A model generated the notes under the pieces. The model saw only the letters and a program-made list of their open reading frames with translations. It was not told the origin of the DNA and made no database searches. Positions 15,602-24,316 of a DNA stretch of 64,000 nt are shown here, one piece after another. The first letter of the stretch is position 1; every line of letters begins with the position of its first letter. This DNA is from Gemmatimonadota bacterium (GTDB lineage: Bacteria; Gemmatimonadota; Gemmatimonadetes; Gemmatimonadales; Gemmatimonadaceae), in assembly GCA_023249375.1 (NCBI GenBank), contig JAHFCT010000010.1:1-64000 (forward strand). Reading direction: 5' to 3'. The translations under genes were made by a program, and so were the position numbers.

Positions 15602-16447
15602 ATGTCCGACCGCATTGCGGTAATCGGCGCGGGGCAGATGGGGAACGGCATCGTGCACGTGAGCGCGGTGGCCGGGCACGACGTGACGATGATCGACATC
15701 AGCCAGGCGGCGCTCGACAAAGCCAAGGCGACGATCGACAAGAATCTCGACCGTCAGGTGAAGAAGGGCTCGCTTGACGAAGCGGCGAAAGCCGCGGCGA
15801 TGGCGCGCATCGCCACCTCGACGTCGATGGACGCCATCGCCAATGCGACGTTCGTGATTGAAGCCGCCACGGAAAACGTCGACCTCAAGCACAAGATCTT
15901 CGCCGACATCGACCGGCTCGCGCCGGCGGGGGCGGTGCTTGGCACGAACACGAGTTCCATCTCCATCACCGAGATCGCGGGACGAGTGAAGCGTCCGGAC
16001 GCGGTGATCGGGGTGCACTTCATGAATCCCGTGCCCGTGATGCAGCTCGTCGAAGTCATTCGCGGACTCGCGACGAGCGACGAGACGAACGCGCGCACGG
16101 TCGCACTGGCCAAGGGACTCGGCAAGACGCCCGTGGAAGTGAACGATTACCCCGGCTTCGTGGCCAACCGCATCCTGATGCCGATGATCAACGAGGCCGT
16201 CTTCTGCGTGATGGAAGGCGTGGGCACGCCCGAGGCCATCGATCAGGTAATGAAGCTCGGCATGAACCACCCCATGGGCCCGCTCGCCCTCGCCGATTTC
16301 ATCGGACTCGACACCTGCCTCGCCATTCTCGAGGTGATGCACCGGGGACTCGGCGATCCCAAGTACCGGCCGTGTCCGCTGCTGCGGAAATACGTGGCGC
16401 AGGGCTGGTTGGGGAAGAAGACGGGCCGCGGTTTCTACGCTTACTGA
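15602..16447 (+). CDS. 3-hydroxybutyryl-CoA dehydrogenase
   Basis: This cytoplasmic enzyme interconverts 3-hydroxyacyl-CoA and 3-ketoacyl-CoA with NAD(P). The 281-residue product from ATG 15602 is the standard length of the short monofunctional form. It has the Rossmann motif IAVIGAGQMGNGIVHVSAVA, a central FVIEAATENVDLKHKIF, the catalytic histidine region VIGVHFMNPVPVMQLVE, and the C-terminal dimerisation domain with NEAVFCVMEGVGTPEAID and MNHPMGPLALADFIGLDTC, ending GRGFYAY. The start is one base after the CPBP stop, and the next gene begins nine bases after this stop. The enoyl-CoA hydratase needed to complete the cycle is not in the cluster. Confidence 0.95.
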   Translation: MSDRIAVIGAGQMGNGIVHVSAVAGHDVTMIDISQAALDKAKATIDKNLDRQVKKGSLDEAAKAAAMARIATSTSMDAIANATFVIEAATENVDLKHKIFADIDRLAPAGAVLGTNTSSISITEIAGRVKRPDAVIGVHFMNPVPVMQLVEVIRGLATSDETNARTVALAKGLGKTPVEVNDYPGFVANRILMPMINEAVFCVMEGVGTPEAIDQVMKLGMNHPMGPLALADFIGLDTCLAILEVMHRGLGDPKYRPCPLLRKYVAQGWLGKKTGRGFYAY

Positions 16448-16456
16448 CCACCGTTC

Positions 16457-17620
16457 ATGAACCCGCTGCTCCATCTCACGGAAACTCAGGGCGCCATCCT
16501 CGACACGGCGCGCGCGTTCTGCGCGGCGGAGATTGCGCCGTTTGCGGCGCAGTGGGACCGCGATGCGCACTTCGATCCGACGCTCGTTGGCAAGCTTGGC
16601 GAACTCGGCTTTCTCGGCATGATGCTCCCCGAGGCGTACGACGGCCTCGGGCTCGACGCGGTCACCTACCTGCTCGCCCTCGAGGAGATCTCGGCGGCCG
16701 ATGCGTCGGTGGGCGTGCTGATGAGCGTGCACAACTCGCTGCCGTCGCAGCTCATTCTCAAGTTCGGCACCGACGCGCAGAAGGCCGAGTTCCTCGGGCC
16801 GCTCGCACGCGGGGAGATCCTCGGTGCCTTTGCGCTCTCCGAGCCAGACGCGGGCTCAGACGCTGCGTCGATGCGGGCCCAGGCCGTGCGTGACGGCGAC
16901 GGCTGGATTCTCAATGGCACCAAGGCGTGGATCTCGGCCGGCGGCCACGCGGGTGTCATTCTCGCGATGGCGCGCACCGACACGCCGGACGCGCGCCGGG
17001 GCAGCAAGGGCATCGGCGCGTTCATCCTGACGCCCGACTTGCCGGGCTTCAAGGTCGGCAAGAAGGAAAACAAGATGGGGCTGCGCGCGTCGGAGACGGT
17101 GCAACTCGTTTTCGACAACATGCGCGTCCCCGGCTGCCGACTGCTGGGCGATCCGGCGCAGGGCTTTGCGTACGCGCTCCAGACACTCGAGCACGGGCGG
17201 TTGGGCATCGCGGCACAGGCACTCGGCATCGCGCGCGCGGCCTTCGAGCATGCGGCCGCGTACGCGGCCGAACGGCAGCAGTTTGGCCGGCCGATTGGCG
17301 AGTTCCAGGGGATCCAGTTCAAGCTGGCCGACATGGCGACGCGCATCAACGCCGCGCGGTCGCTCATTCACGCGACCGCGGCCGCGAAGGACCGCGGCCT
17401 GCCGGTGGGTGAGTACGCCTCCATGTGCAAGCTCTTCGCCACCGAGACGGCGATGTGGGTCACGACGCAGGCCATCCAGGTGTTCGGCGGCTACGGCTAC
17501 ACGACCGATTATCCGGTGGAGAAGCTCTTCCGCGACGCGAAGGTGACGGAGATTTACGAGGGGACGTCGGAGATCCAGCGAATCGTGATTGGGCGGGCGG
17601 CGTTGAAAGGGAGAGGCTAG
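16457..17620 (+). CDS. Short-chain acyl-CoA dehydrogenase
   Basis: This FAD flavoenzyme oxidises acyl-CoA to trans-2-enoyl-CoA and passes electrons to electron-transfer flavoprotein. The 387 residues fit the family. Features are the N-terminal helical domain (GFLGMMLPEAYDGLGLDAVT), the FAD/substrate signature ALSEPDAGSDAASM, the IGAFIL and GLRASETVQLVFDNMRVPG beta domain, and the C-terminal domain with RQQFGRPIGEFQGIQFKLAD. The catalytic base is Glu368 in EIYEGTSEIQRIVIGR, the position used by short-chain and butyryl-CoA dehydrogenases. It is the last gene of the thiolase operon. etfAB are not in the window. A 256-base gap follows with a weak hairpin but no U-tract terminator. Confidence 0.94.
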   Translation: MNPLLHLTETQGAILDTARAFCAAEIAPFAAQWDRDAHFDPTLVGKLGELGFLGMMLPEAYDGLGLDAVTYLLALEEISAADASVGVLMSVHNSLPSQLILKFGTDAQKAEFLGPLARGEILGAFALSEPDAGSDAASMRAQAVRDGDGWILNGTKAWISAGGHAGVILAMARTDTPDARRGSKGIGAFILTPDLPGFKVGKKENKMGLRASETVQLVFDNMRVPGCRLLGDPAQGFAYALQTLEHGRLGIAAQALGIARAAFEHAAAYAAERQQFGRPIGEFQGIQFKLADMATRINAARSLIHATAAAKDRGLPVGEYASMCKLFATETAMWVTTQAIQVFGGYGYTTDYPVEKLFRDAKVTEIYEGTSEIQRIVIGRAALKGRG

Positions 17621-17830
17621 CAGGGCAACGGCGGAGGCCAGCGGCGCGCCGTCTCTGCGCGCGGTTGGCGCAACGCCGCGGCCCTGCGGGAATACCGGAC
17701 AGTTGTCCACCGCTTTCCCCTATCAGCGGTTGTCGCGTTGATTCGGCACGGCTCATCGGGCGTTCGTCCTCAGTGTATTTTCACTGTCGTGCGTATTGTG
17801 TTCAGAGTCGTCGTTCGCGCCGGACGCGTG
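17621..17830 (+). other. Intergenic region upstream of leucine dehydrogenase
   Basis: This 210-base stretch contains no ORF I believe. It begins with a GC-rich part with partial dyads (gcgcgccg/cggttggcgcaacg) after the acyl-CoA dehydrogenase gene. An AT-richer part near 17776-17806 (gtattttcac, gtattgtgtt) is the likely promoter area, but no clear -35/-10 pair is visible. The nonamer cagttgtcc at 17700-17708 also occurs at about 20707-20716, upstream of the Minf_1886-type gene. Confidence 0.4.
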
Positions 17831-17876
17831 CGTCGCGCGTCACTGATCCATCGTCTACCGTCAACCTCTCGCCCCC
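17831..17876 (+). repeat. Heptad-phased leader of leucine dehydrogenase
   Basis: Directly before the ATG at 17877 the sequence runs in heptamers starting at 17831: cgtcgcg, cgtcact, gatccat, cgtctac, cgtcaac, ctctcgc, then cccc. TC sits at positions 3-4 of the first five units, that is T at 17833, 17840, 17847, 17854 and 17861. The unit cgtctac is identical to units of the thiolase array. There is no Shine-Dalgarno sequence. Confidence 0.65.
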
Positions 17877-18953
17877 ATGCAGATCTTCGACACGATGTCC
17901 GAGATGGGTCATGAGCAGATTGCCATCTGCCATGACAAGTCGGCTGGTTATCGCGGCATCATCGCCATTCACGACACCACGCTCGGGCCGGCCCTTGGCG
18001 GGACGCGCTTCTGGAATTACGCCTCCGACGACGAGGCCATCACCGACGCGCTGCGCCTCGCGCGCGGGATGACGTACAAGAATGCGGTCGCCGGATTGAA
18101 CCTTGGCGGCGGCAAGGCAGTGATCATCGGCGATAATCGCACGGCAAACCGCGAACTGATCTTCCGCGCGCACGGCCGCTTTGTGGAATCGCTCGGCGGC
18201 CGCTACGTGACGGCGGAGGATGTGGGCACCGGCACGTCCGACATGGACTTCGTGCACATGGAGACGGAGTACGTCGCCGGACTGGCCACCAAGTCGGGCG
18301 ATCCGTCGCCGGTGACGGCGCACGGCGTCTTTCGCGCCATCGAGGCGTCGGCGCAATTCCGCTGGGGGTCGTCCGACCTGAACGACCGCACCGTCATCGT
18401 GCAGGGGCTCGGCAACGTCGGCTATTACCTGTGCCGCGAACTGCACGCGGTCGGCGCCAAGCTGATCGTCACGGACATTCGCGCGGAAAAGGTGGACAAA
18501 GTCGTCAAGGATTTCGGCGCGAAGGCAGTGGACGGCGCGTCGATCTACGCCCAGAAGGGCGACATCTTTGCCCCGTGCGCCCTCGGCGCGATTCTCAACG
18601 ACGACACGATTCCTCAGCTGCAGGTCGAGATCGTGTGCGGCGCGGCCAACAATCAGCTGCACGTACCCGTGACGCACGGCGAGGCGGTGGAGAAGCGCGG
18701 CATCCTCTACGCCCCAGATTTCGTGGCCAACGCCGGCGGCGTCATCAACGTCTATGGCGAGGTGGCGGGCTGGACGCAGCAGCGCGCGCTGCGCAAGGCG
18801 GATGAGATCTTTGAAACGACGCTGCGCGTGCACCAGATCGCCAAGGAGCAGGGCATGCTCACGTATCTCGCCGCCGACACACTGGCGGAGCAGCGGATTG
18901 CGGCGATCCGCGGCCTCGTGAAAACGTGGCCGCAGTGGCCGCGCAAGTCGTGA
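17877..18953 (+). CDS. Leucine dehydrogenase (Glu/Leu/Phe/Val dehydrogenase family)
   Basis: This NAD-dependent amino-acid dehydrogenase reversibly deaminates branched-chain amino acids to 2-oxo acids. The 358 residues match leucine and valine dehydrogenases rather than the longer glutamate enzymes. The substrate side has LGPALGGTRFW, Lys68 in GMTYKNAVAG and the catalytic Lys80 in LNLGGGKAVI, the same numbering as Bacillus LeuDH. The Rossmann domain has VIVQGLGNVGYYLCREL and later IVCGAANNQL and YAPDFVANAGGVINVYGE. It is the first gene of a plus-strand run, and its stop overlaps rpiB. Leucine versus valine or phenylalanine preference cannot be settled from sequence alone. Confidence 0.92.
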   Translation: MQIFDTMSEMGHEQIAICHDKSAGYRGIIAIHDTTLGPALGGTRFWNYASDDEAITDALRLARGMTYKNAVAGLNLGGGKAVIIGDNRTANRELIFRAHGRFVESLGGRYVTAEDVGTGTSDMDFVHMETEYVAGLATKSGDPSPVTAHGVFRAIEASAQFRWGSSDLNDRTVIVQGLGNVGYYLCRELHAVGAKLIVTDIRAEKVDKVVKDFGAKAVDGASIYAQKGDIFAPCALGAILNDDTIPQLQVEIVCGAANNQLHVPVTHGEAVEKRGILYAPDFVANAGGVINVYGEVAGWTQQRALRKADEIFETTLRVHQIAKEQGMLTYLAADTLAEQRIAAIRGLVKTWPQWPRKS

Positions 18954-19399
18954 GCGCCGAGCGAATCCCCATCGGGGCTGACCACGCGGGCTTTGCGCTG
19001 AAGGAGAAGCTCAAGGCCACGCTGGAAAGTCTCGGCTATGATGTGGAGGATGTGGGCACGCATTCGCCCGCCTCCACCGATTACGCCGATTATGCGCATC
19101 CCGTCGCGCAGGAAGTAGAGACGGGCGAGGCCAAGCGCGCGGTGCTGATCTGCGGCACCGGTCTCGGCATGGCGTACGCTGCCAACCGCCACCCGCACGT
19201 TCGCGCCGCGGTGGTGTGGAACACGGAGATCGCCGCACTGTCGCGGCTGCACAATGATGCCAACGTTCTCGTTCTCCCCGCGCGGTTCGTGAGCGAGGAG
19301 GAAAGCGTGGACATTCTCAAGACCTGGCTGGACACGCCCTTCGAGGGCGGCCGGCATGAGCGCCGCATCGAAAAGATCGAGCGCGAGGAGGAGCAGTGA
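18950..19399 (+). CDS. rpiB: Ribose-5-phosphate isomerase B
   Basis: RpiB interconverts ribose-5-phosphate and ribulose-5-phosphate in the non-oxidative pentose phosphate pathway. The 149-residue product from GTG 18950 overlaps the leucine dehydrogenase stop (GTGA). A GTG eight codons upstream is open, but the shorter form matches the family start, in which [17 protein letters not shown] lies at the very N-terminus. The catalytic cysteine is in [17 protein letters not shown], and the anion-binding histidines and arginines follow in [20 protein letters not shown]. RpiB next to glyA is a common bacterial arrangement; here the stop overlaps the glyA start. Confidence 0.94.
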   Translation: MSAERIPIGADHAGFALKEKLKATLESLGYDVEDVGTHSPASTDYADYAHPVAQEVETGEAKRAVLICGTGLGMAYAANRHPHVRAAVVWNTEIAALSRLHNDANVLVLPARFVSEEESVDILKTWLDTPFEGGRHERRIEKIEREEEQ

Positions 19400-20685
19400 G
19401 CCAGTCGTGGATGTCGTGGGACCGTTGCCCGCCGGGTGACGCGCTGCGTACGCAGGACCCCGAACTCGCGGGCTACATCGAGGAAGAAATCGCGCGGCAG
19501 AGCGACGGCCTTGAACTCATCGCCAGCGAGAACTTCGTGTCGCCGGCCGTGCTCGAGGCGCTGGGCTCGCCGCTGACCAACAAGTACGCCGAGGGACTGC
19601 CGCACAAGCGCTATTACGGCGGATGCGAAGTGGTGGACAAGGTGGAGCAGCTCGCGATCGACCGCGCCAAGAAGCTGTTCAACGCCGACCACGCCAACGT
19701 GCAGCCGCACGCCGGCGCGCAGGCCAACGGCGCCGTCTACCTCGCGTTCCTCAAGCCGGGCGACACCGTGCTCGGCCTGAATCTCTCGATGGGCGGTCAC
19801 CTGACGCACGGCTCACCCGTGAACTTCTCCGGGCTGCTCTATCACGTGGTGGCGTACGGCGTGAACGAGCAGGGCCTCATCGACATGGATGAAGTCGAGG
19901 CGCTGGCGCTCGAGCACAAGCCCAAGATGATCATCGCCGGCTACTCGGCGTACTCGCGCTTCCTCGATTTCGCGCGCTTCGCCGAGATCGCCAAGAAGGT
20001 CGGCGCGGTGCTGATGGTCGACATGGCGCACTTCGCCGGACTCGTCGCCGCGGGCGTGTACCCGTCGCCCATTCCGCACGCCGACGTCGTCACGACGACG
20101 ACGCACAAGACGCTGCGCGGGCCGCGCGGCGGGCTGATCCTGTGCAAGGCGGAGCACGCCAAAACGATCGACAAGGCCGTCTTCCCGGGACTGCAGGGCG
20201 GACCGCTTGAGCACTGCATCGCCGCCAAGGCCGTGGCGTTTGGCGAAGCGCTCGAACCGGCGTTTACGGAATACGCGAAGCGCATCGTCGAGAACGCCAA
20301 GGCGCTGGCCGCCGCGCTCGCGGATCGCGGCTATCACATCGTGAGCGGCGGCACCGACAACCACCTGATGCTGGTGGACCTGCGCAACAAGAATCTCACG
20401 GGCAAGCTGGCGGAGCAGGCGCTCGACAAGGCCGGCATCACGGTGAACAAGAACACGGTGCCGCGCGAGACGCAGTCGCCGTTCGTGACGAGCGGCATTC
20501 GCCTCGGCACGCCGGCGCTCACGACGCGCGGGATGGGGACGGCCGAGATGGTGCGCGTGGCTGCGCTCATCGACGAGGTGCTGCAGGCGCCGGAAGATGC
20601 CGCGACGCACGCGCAGGTGCTCGAGAAGGTGCGCGCGCTGGCGGCTGAGTTCCCGCTGTATCCGGGGGCGAAAGCGGCGGTGTAG
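19396..20685 (+). CDS. glyA: Serine hydroxymethyltransferase
   Basis: GlyA converts serine and tetrahydrofolate to glycine and 5,10-methylene-tetrahydrofolate and is the main one-carbon source, for example for PurN and PurH. The 429 residues fit the bacterial family. It starts at GTG 19396 within the rpiB stop (GTGA) and carries about 15 extra N-terminal residues ([14 protein letters not shown]) before the conserved core. Motifs: [61 protein letters not shown] and the PLP-lysine motif [14 protein letters not shown] with Lys238. The C-terminus has [19 protein letters not shown]. Confidence 0.96.
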   Translation: MSQSWMSWDRCPPGDALRTQDPELAGYIEEEIARQSDGLELIASENFVSPAVLEALGSPLTNKYAEGLPHKRYYGGCEVVDKVEQLAIDRAKKLFNADHANVQPHAGAQANGAVYLAFLKPGDTVLGLNLSMGGHLTHGSPVNFSGLLYHVVAYGVNEQGLIDMDEVEALALEHKPKMIIAGYSAYSRFLDFARFAEIAKKVGAVLMVDMAHFAGLVAAGVYPSPIPHADVVTTTTHKTLRGPRGGLILCKAEHAKTIDKAVFPGLQGGPLEHCIAAKAVAFGEALEPAFTEYAKRIVENAKALAAALADRGYHIVSGGTDNHLMLVDLRNKNLTGKLAEQALDKAGITVNKNTVPRETQSPFVTSGIRLGTPALTTRGMGTAEMVRVAALIDEVLQAPEDAATHAQVLEKVRALAAEFPLYPGAKAAV

Positions 20686-20770
20686 CAGGGGGCGAATGCC
20701 AGCCCGTCAGTTGTCCGAGCCCCGTTGCCCGATGCATCTTGTATGAAGCGATGACAGGGGAGACGCGGCG

Positions 20771-21157
20771 GTGACGGAGCTGGCATTTCGCGACGGAGTG
20801 ATGGACCGCATTCGCGTTCGCGAACCGCGGTTCGACGAGCACGCCTTTCTGTTCGTCCTCTCCGCGCTCGAATTCGCCCAGGCGCGCCAGACCGAGCGTC
20901 GCCACCTCTCGGGGCGCGAACTGGCCGAGGCCTGCCGTGACCTCGCACTCGAGCGCTACGGCGTGGTGGCGCGCCTCGTGCTGGATCACTGGGGCGTGAC
21001 GTGCTCCGCGCACTTCGGCGACATCGTCTTTGCTCTCGTGGACCTTGGTTTGCTGCTGGCCCAGCCCACCGACAGCCGCGACGACTTCGTGGGCATCTTC
21101 GATTTCGCGGCGGTCTTCGACCGCAACTACCCGTGGAACGCCTCCGCGGTCAGCTGA
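20771..21157 (+). CDS. Minf_1886 family protein (function unknown)
   Basis: The 128-residue product resembles the uncharacterised Minf_1886 (Plancto_Ver_chp, TIGR04138) proteins: a helical N-terminus (HAFLFVLSALEFAQARQTER), the signature HLSGRELAEACRDLALERYG, VVARLVLDHWGV, then FGDIVFALVDLGLLLAQPTD and the acidic SRDDFVGIFDFAAVFD. The family was named from Verrucomicrobia and Planctomycetes. The start is GTG 20771; the 85-base gap behind glyA contains ttgccc and ttgtat stretches that might be a promoter. It precedes nnr by 13 bases. No catalytic residues are apparent; a binding or regulatory role is possible. The family assignment is from memory of the motif pattern. Confidence 0.8.
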   Translation: MTELAFRDGVMDRIRVREPRFDEHAFLFVLSALEFAQARQTERRHLSGRELAEACRDLALERYGVVARLVLDHWGVTCSAHFGDIVFALVDLGLLLAQPTDSRDDFVGIFDFAAVFDRNYPWNASAVS

Positions 21158-21170
21158 CCGTGGCCATCAC

Positions 21171-22712
21171 ATGACCCCGGTGCGGGTGGTGACCGCGGCG
21201 CAGGCCGCCGAACGCGACGCCCGCGCCATCACCGCCGGCACGCCGTCGCGCGACCTGATGAAAGCGGCAGGACGCGCCGCGACGACCGAACTGATGCGCC
21301 ACGCCGGCGCGCGCGCCGCGTCTGGCGTCGACGTCTACGCCGGCAGCGGCAACAACGGCGGCGACGCGTGGGTGGTCGCCGGCATTCTGGCGGCGAACGG
21401 CATTCCAGTGCGCGTGCTCGAGATCGAGGAGCCGCGCACCGATGATGCGCGCGGCGAACGCGCCGAGGCGGCCATGGTGCTGCAGCGCGTCAGCCCGCCC
21501 CGCGGGCGCGCCGGCGTTGTGGTGGATGGCCTGCTGGGCACCGGTGCGCGCGGTGCGCCGCGCGGCGCGATTGCGCGTGCGTGCGAGGAGATCAGCGCCG
21601 CCCGCGCCGCGGGCGCGTACGTGGTGGCGCTCGACATCCCGAGCGGTGTGGACGCCGCCACGGGCGCGCACGAGGGCGCACCGCGCGCCGATCTCACCGT
21701 GACGTTTGGCACGGTCAAGCGCGGCCATCTGCTGGCGCGCGATTGGTGCGGGACCATCGTGGTCGTGGACATCGGACTTGGCGAACACGTCAATCTCGAC
21801 GACGGCGCGCCGGGGCTCGTCGATGCCGCGTACGTGCGATCAGTCGTGCCGCCCATCGGCGCCGATGCGCACAAGGGCGTGCGGCGCAAAGTGACCATCG
21901 TCGGTGGCGCGCGCGGCATGGCCGGCGCCGTGCTGCTTGCGGGGCGCGCGGCGCTGCGCAGTGGCGTCGGGCTGGTGAAGCTCGCCGTGCACCCCGAGAA
22001 CATCGATCTCGTGCAGCGCGCGCTCCCCGAAGCGCTCGCCGCGCCGTGGCCGCAGACCGACGCCGAGGCGTTGGCGCTCGCCGCGTGGGGCGATGCGATG
22101 CTCGTCGGTCCGGGGCTTGGGCGCGGCGACGAAGTGCAAGCGCTCGTTGCCCGATGCGTGCGTGCGTCGCTGGGGCCCGTCGTGATTGACGCGGATGCGC
22201 TGAATGCCTTTGAGGGCGAGCCGGCGGCGTTTGCCGCGCTGATTGGCACGCGTATCGCGCTCATCACGCCGCATCCGCTCGAGTTCGCGCGGCTCGCCGG
22301 CGCCGACTCGTCGGAGGTGAATGCGCAGCGCTTTGAGGTTGCGGCTCCGCTGGCGAGGGCCACGGGCGCTGCGGTGCTGCTGAAGGGCGTCCCGACCGTC
22401 ATTGCCGACCGCGACGGCCGGATGATGGTGAGTGCCAGCGGTTCGCCAGTGCTGGGGCAGGGCGGCAGCGGCGACATTCTGGCGGGCATCGCGGTGACGC
22501 TGCTCGCCCAGATTCGCACGCCGCTCGAAGCCGGCGCGGCGGCGGCGTGGGTCCACGGACGCGCCGCGGAACTTGCGGCCCCCGACGGCGAGGTTCGCGG
22601 CGTCACGCTCGACGATGTGCTCACGGCGCTGCGCGACGCGTGGAAGCTCGAGCTGCCCAGCTGCGCGCCGCACGTGCTCGCCGAACTCGCCGCCGTCGGC
22701 GAACGGTGGTGA
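21171..22712 (+). CDS. nnr: Bifunctional NAD(P)H-hydrate epimerase / ADP-dependent dehydratase
   Basis: Nnr repairs damaged NADH and NADPH: the N-terminal YjeF domain epimerises R- to S-NAD(P)HX and the C-terminal ribokinase-like domain dehydrates the S form with ADP. The 513-residue product from ATG 21171 has both halves. Epimerase: VVTAAQAAERDARA, YAGSGNNGGDAWVVAGILAA, DGLLGTGARGAPRG and ALDIPSGVDAATG. Dehydratase: KVTIVGGARGMAGAVLLAGR, LVGPGLGRGDE, VIDADALNAF, LITPHPLEFARLAG and QGGSGDILAGI. The open frame extends upstream across the previous gene, but this ATG gives the conserved start. The stop overlaps the following lipoprotein gene (GTGA). Confidence 0.94.
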   Translation: MTPVRVVTAAQAAERDARAITAGTPSRDLMKAAGRAATTELMRHAGARAASGVDVYAGSGNNGGDAWVVAGILAANGIPVRVLEIEEPRTDDARGERAEAAMVLQRVSPPRGRAGVVVDGLLGTGARGAPRGAIARACEEISAARAAGAYVVALDIPSGVDAATGAHEGAPRADLTVTFGTVKRGHLLARDWCGTIVVVDIGLGEHVNLDDGAPGLVDAAYVRSVVPPIGADAHKGVRRKVTIVGGARGMAGAVLLAGRAALRSGVGLVKLAVHPENIDLVQRALPEALAAPWPQTDAEALALAAWGDAMLVGPGLGRGDEVQALVARCVRASLGPVVIDADALNAFEGEPAAFAALIGTRIALITPHPLEFARLAGADSSEVNAQRFEVAAPLARATGAAVLLKGVPTVIADRDGRMMVSASGSPVLGQGGSGDILAGIAVTLLAQIRTPLEAGAAAAWVHGRAAELAAPDGEVRGVTLDDVLTALRDAWKLELPSCAPHVLAELAAVGERW

Positions 22713-24298
22713 GCGGTCTCAGCGCGCGCGCGGCCCGCGTGGTGCGTGCCGGGCGCGCTGGGCTGAACGCCGCGTGCGTTGTGCTCGGCGCCGCGTGCGT
22801 TGTGCCCAGCGTCTCGTGCGGCCCGCCGCCGCCGGGCGTCGCGGGTGGGATCGCGCCGCGGCGCGCGCTCGCCGGCTCGATTTTGCGCGACGATCGCGTG
22901 ATCATTGGCCGCGGCTCGGTGATTCGCGCCGTGGGTGTCGCGCGCCGCTTCGTGTACGCGGTGACCAGCGATGCCGTGCTCGTGTACGATCGCGACCGGC
23001 GCGCTTGGCTTCCGCCGTTCACGCGCGATGGTGGATTCGACCCGTCGCTCATTCGCGCGGTCGCCGTCGATCCCGATGACGACAGTGCGTGGCTGATCAC
23101 GGCCATGGGCGCGTGGACACTGCAGCCGCTCACTGCGTTTGTCACACGCGCTCCGGCGGGCCCGTTGCCGGCGCGGCTGCGCGCGAGCACGCTCGAATCG
23201 GTCTACCGCGAGTTTCCATCGCTCGAAGCGTTCGGCCGCCTGCTTTCGCGGGACGATCGGTCGCTGCAGTCGTATCCCGTTATCTCCGGCGCGCGCGCCC
23301 CTGATCGCACGGAAGTGTGGCTGGGCACCGCGGGCGGCGGACTGTTGCAGGTCGATCCGCTCTTCAACCGCGCCGAACCCATCGTGTACGGCCTCGCCGT
23401 GTCCGGCGCGGGCGCGATCGCGCGCGCTGCCGACGGCGTGTGGATTGCCCCGGCCTCGCGCGTCGCGGAGCCTCGGCTCGCCATCACGTTTACCACCAGC
23501 GATCTCCAACGCTGGCGGTGGATCGACGACGCGTCACGCCGCGAGTTCGGCGGCGCGCGAGCCACCGCACTCGTCACCGGTGAGGGTGTGCTCTGGATGG
23601 GGACGACGCGCGGGCTCTTTCGTGTGCCCTTGGATGCCGGCGGCGCGCGCGCATTCACCACGATCAATGGACTGCCCAGCGAGATCGTGCTCTCGCTTCT
23701 GTACCGTCGCGAACGACTCTGGATTGGCACCGCCTCCGGTCTGGCGCAGTTCCACATCGACTCCGCTGACGGAGGGCGCCAATCGGTAGCACTCGTGCCG
23801 GCGCCTCGTGTCCCCGTGCGCGCCCTGTTCGCGACCGGCGACACCACGTGGATTGGAACGGATGCTGGGCTCTTTCTCGCCGCGCCGGGAGATACGGACC
23901 GCCTCGTTCCGCCCGCCGCCGCGTCCACGCAGCCGCGTCTTCGCCAGAGTGTGCGCGCCATCGCCGGCGCCGACTCCGCCGTCTTCGTCGCGCTCGCCGA
24001 CGGCGTGCTTGCGTTTTCGGTGCGCAGCGGCGGCTGGCGCGAACCGTTCGCCGCGGTGCCGTGGCGCACGGTGGGTGACATCGACGCACTCGCCGCCGAC
24101 GCCCGCACGCTCTGGGCGGGCGGTCCGCTTGGCGTGCTCGCCATTGATCGCGCCACGGGGGGGTCGCGCATCCTGCGCACGGGGAGCGATCTTCCCGATG
24201 CGGTAACGGGCATCGTCCTCGACGGCCCGTGGGCCTGGATCGCGACGCTCGGCGGTGTGGTGCGCGTGCGTCGTTCGTCCGATGGCCTCGTTCCCTGA
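22709..24298 (+). CDS. Lipoprotein with beta-propeller (two-component-regulator-like) repeats
   Basis: The 529-residue product starts at GTG 22709 overlapping nnr. The N-terminus is hydrophobic with a probable lipobox at VPSVSCGPP. Residues about 55 onward are repeated blade-like motifs of the kind in Reg_prop propellers: EVWLGTAGGGLLQVDP, GVLWMGTTRGLFRVPL, RLWIGTASGLAQFHI, TTWIGTDAGLFLAAP, TLWAGGPLGVLAIDR and WAWIATLGGVVRV. Such propellers act as periplasmic ligand- or protein-binding domains, often in front of sensor kinases, but no kinase follows here. It lies between nnr and thiL with tight spacing. The ligand is unknown. Confidence 0.78.
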   Translation: MSGLSARAARVVRAGRAGLNAACVVLGAACVVPSVSCGPPPPGVAGGIAPRRALAGSILRDDRVIIGRGSVIRAVGVARRFVYAVTSDAVLVYDRDRRAWLPPFTRDGGFDPSLIRAVAVDPDDDSAWLITAMGAWTLQPLTAFVTRAPAGPLPARLRASTLESVYREFPSLEAFGRLLSRDDRSLQSYPVISGARAPDRTEVWLGTAGGGLLQVDPLFNRAEPIVYGLAVSGAGAIARAADGVWIAPASRVAEPRLAITFTTSDLQRWRWIDDASRREFGGARATALVTGEGVLWMGTTRGLFRVPLDAGGARAFTTINGLPSEIVLSLLYRRERLWIGTASGLAQFHIDSADGGRQSVALVPAPRVPVRALFATGDTTWIGTDAGLFLAAPGDTDRLVPPAAASTQPRLRQSVRAIAGADSAVFVALADGVLAFSVRSGGWREPFAAVPWRTVGDIDALAADARTLWAGGPLGVLAIDRATGGSRILRTGSDLPDAVTGIVLDGPWAWIATLGGVVRVRRSSDGLVP

Positions 24299-24316
24299 CC
24301 TGCGAGCGTTCGCGCG

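Noticed and set aside
17700-17708. cagttgtcc before leucine dehydrogenase and again before the Minf_1886-type gene as a shared operator.
   Set aside because: Nine bases without symmetry and at different distances from the genes (about 170 and 60 bases); too short to claim.
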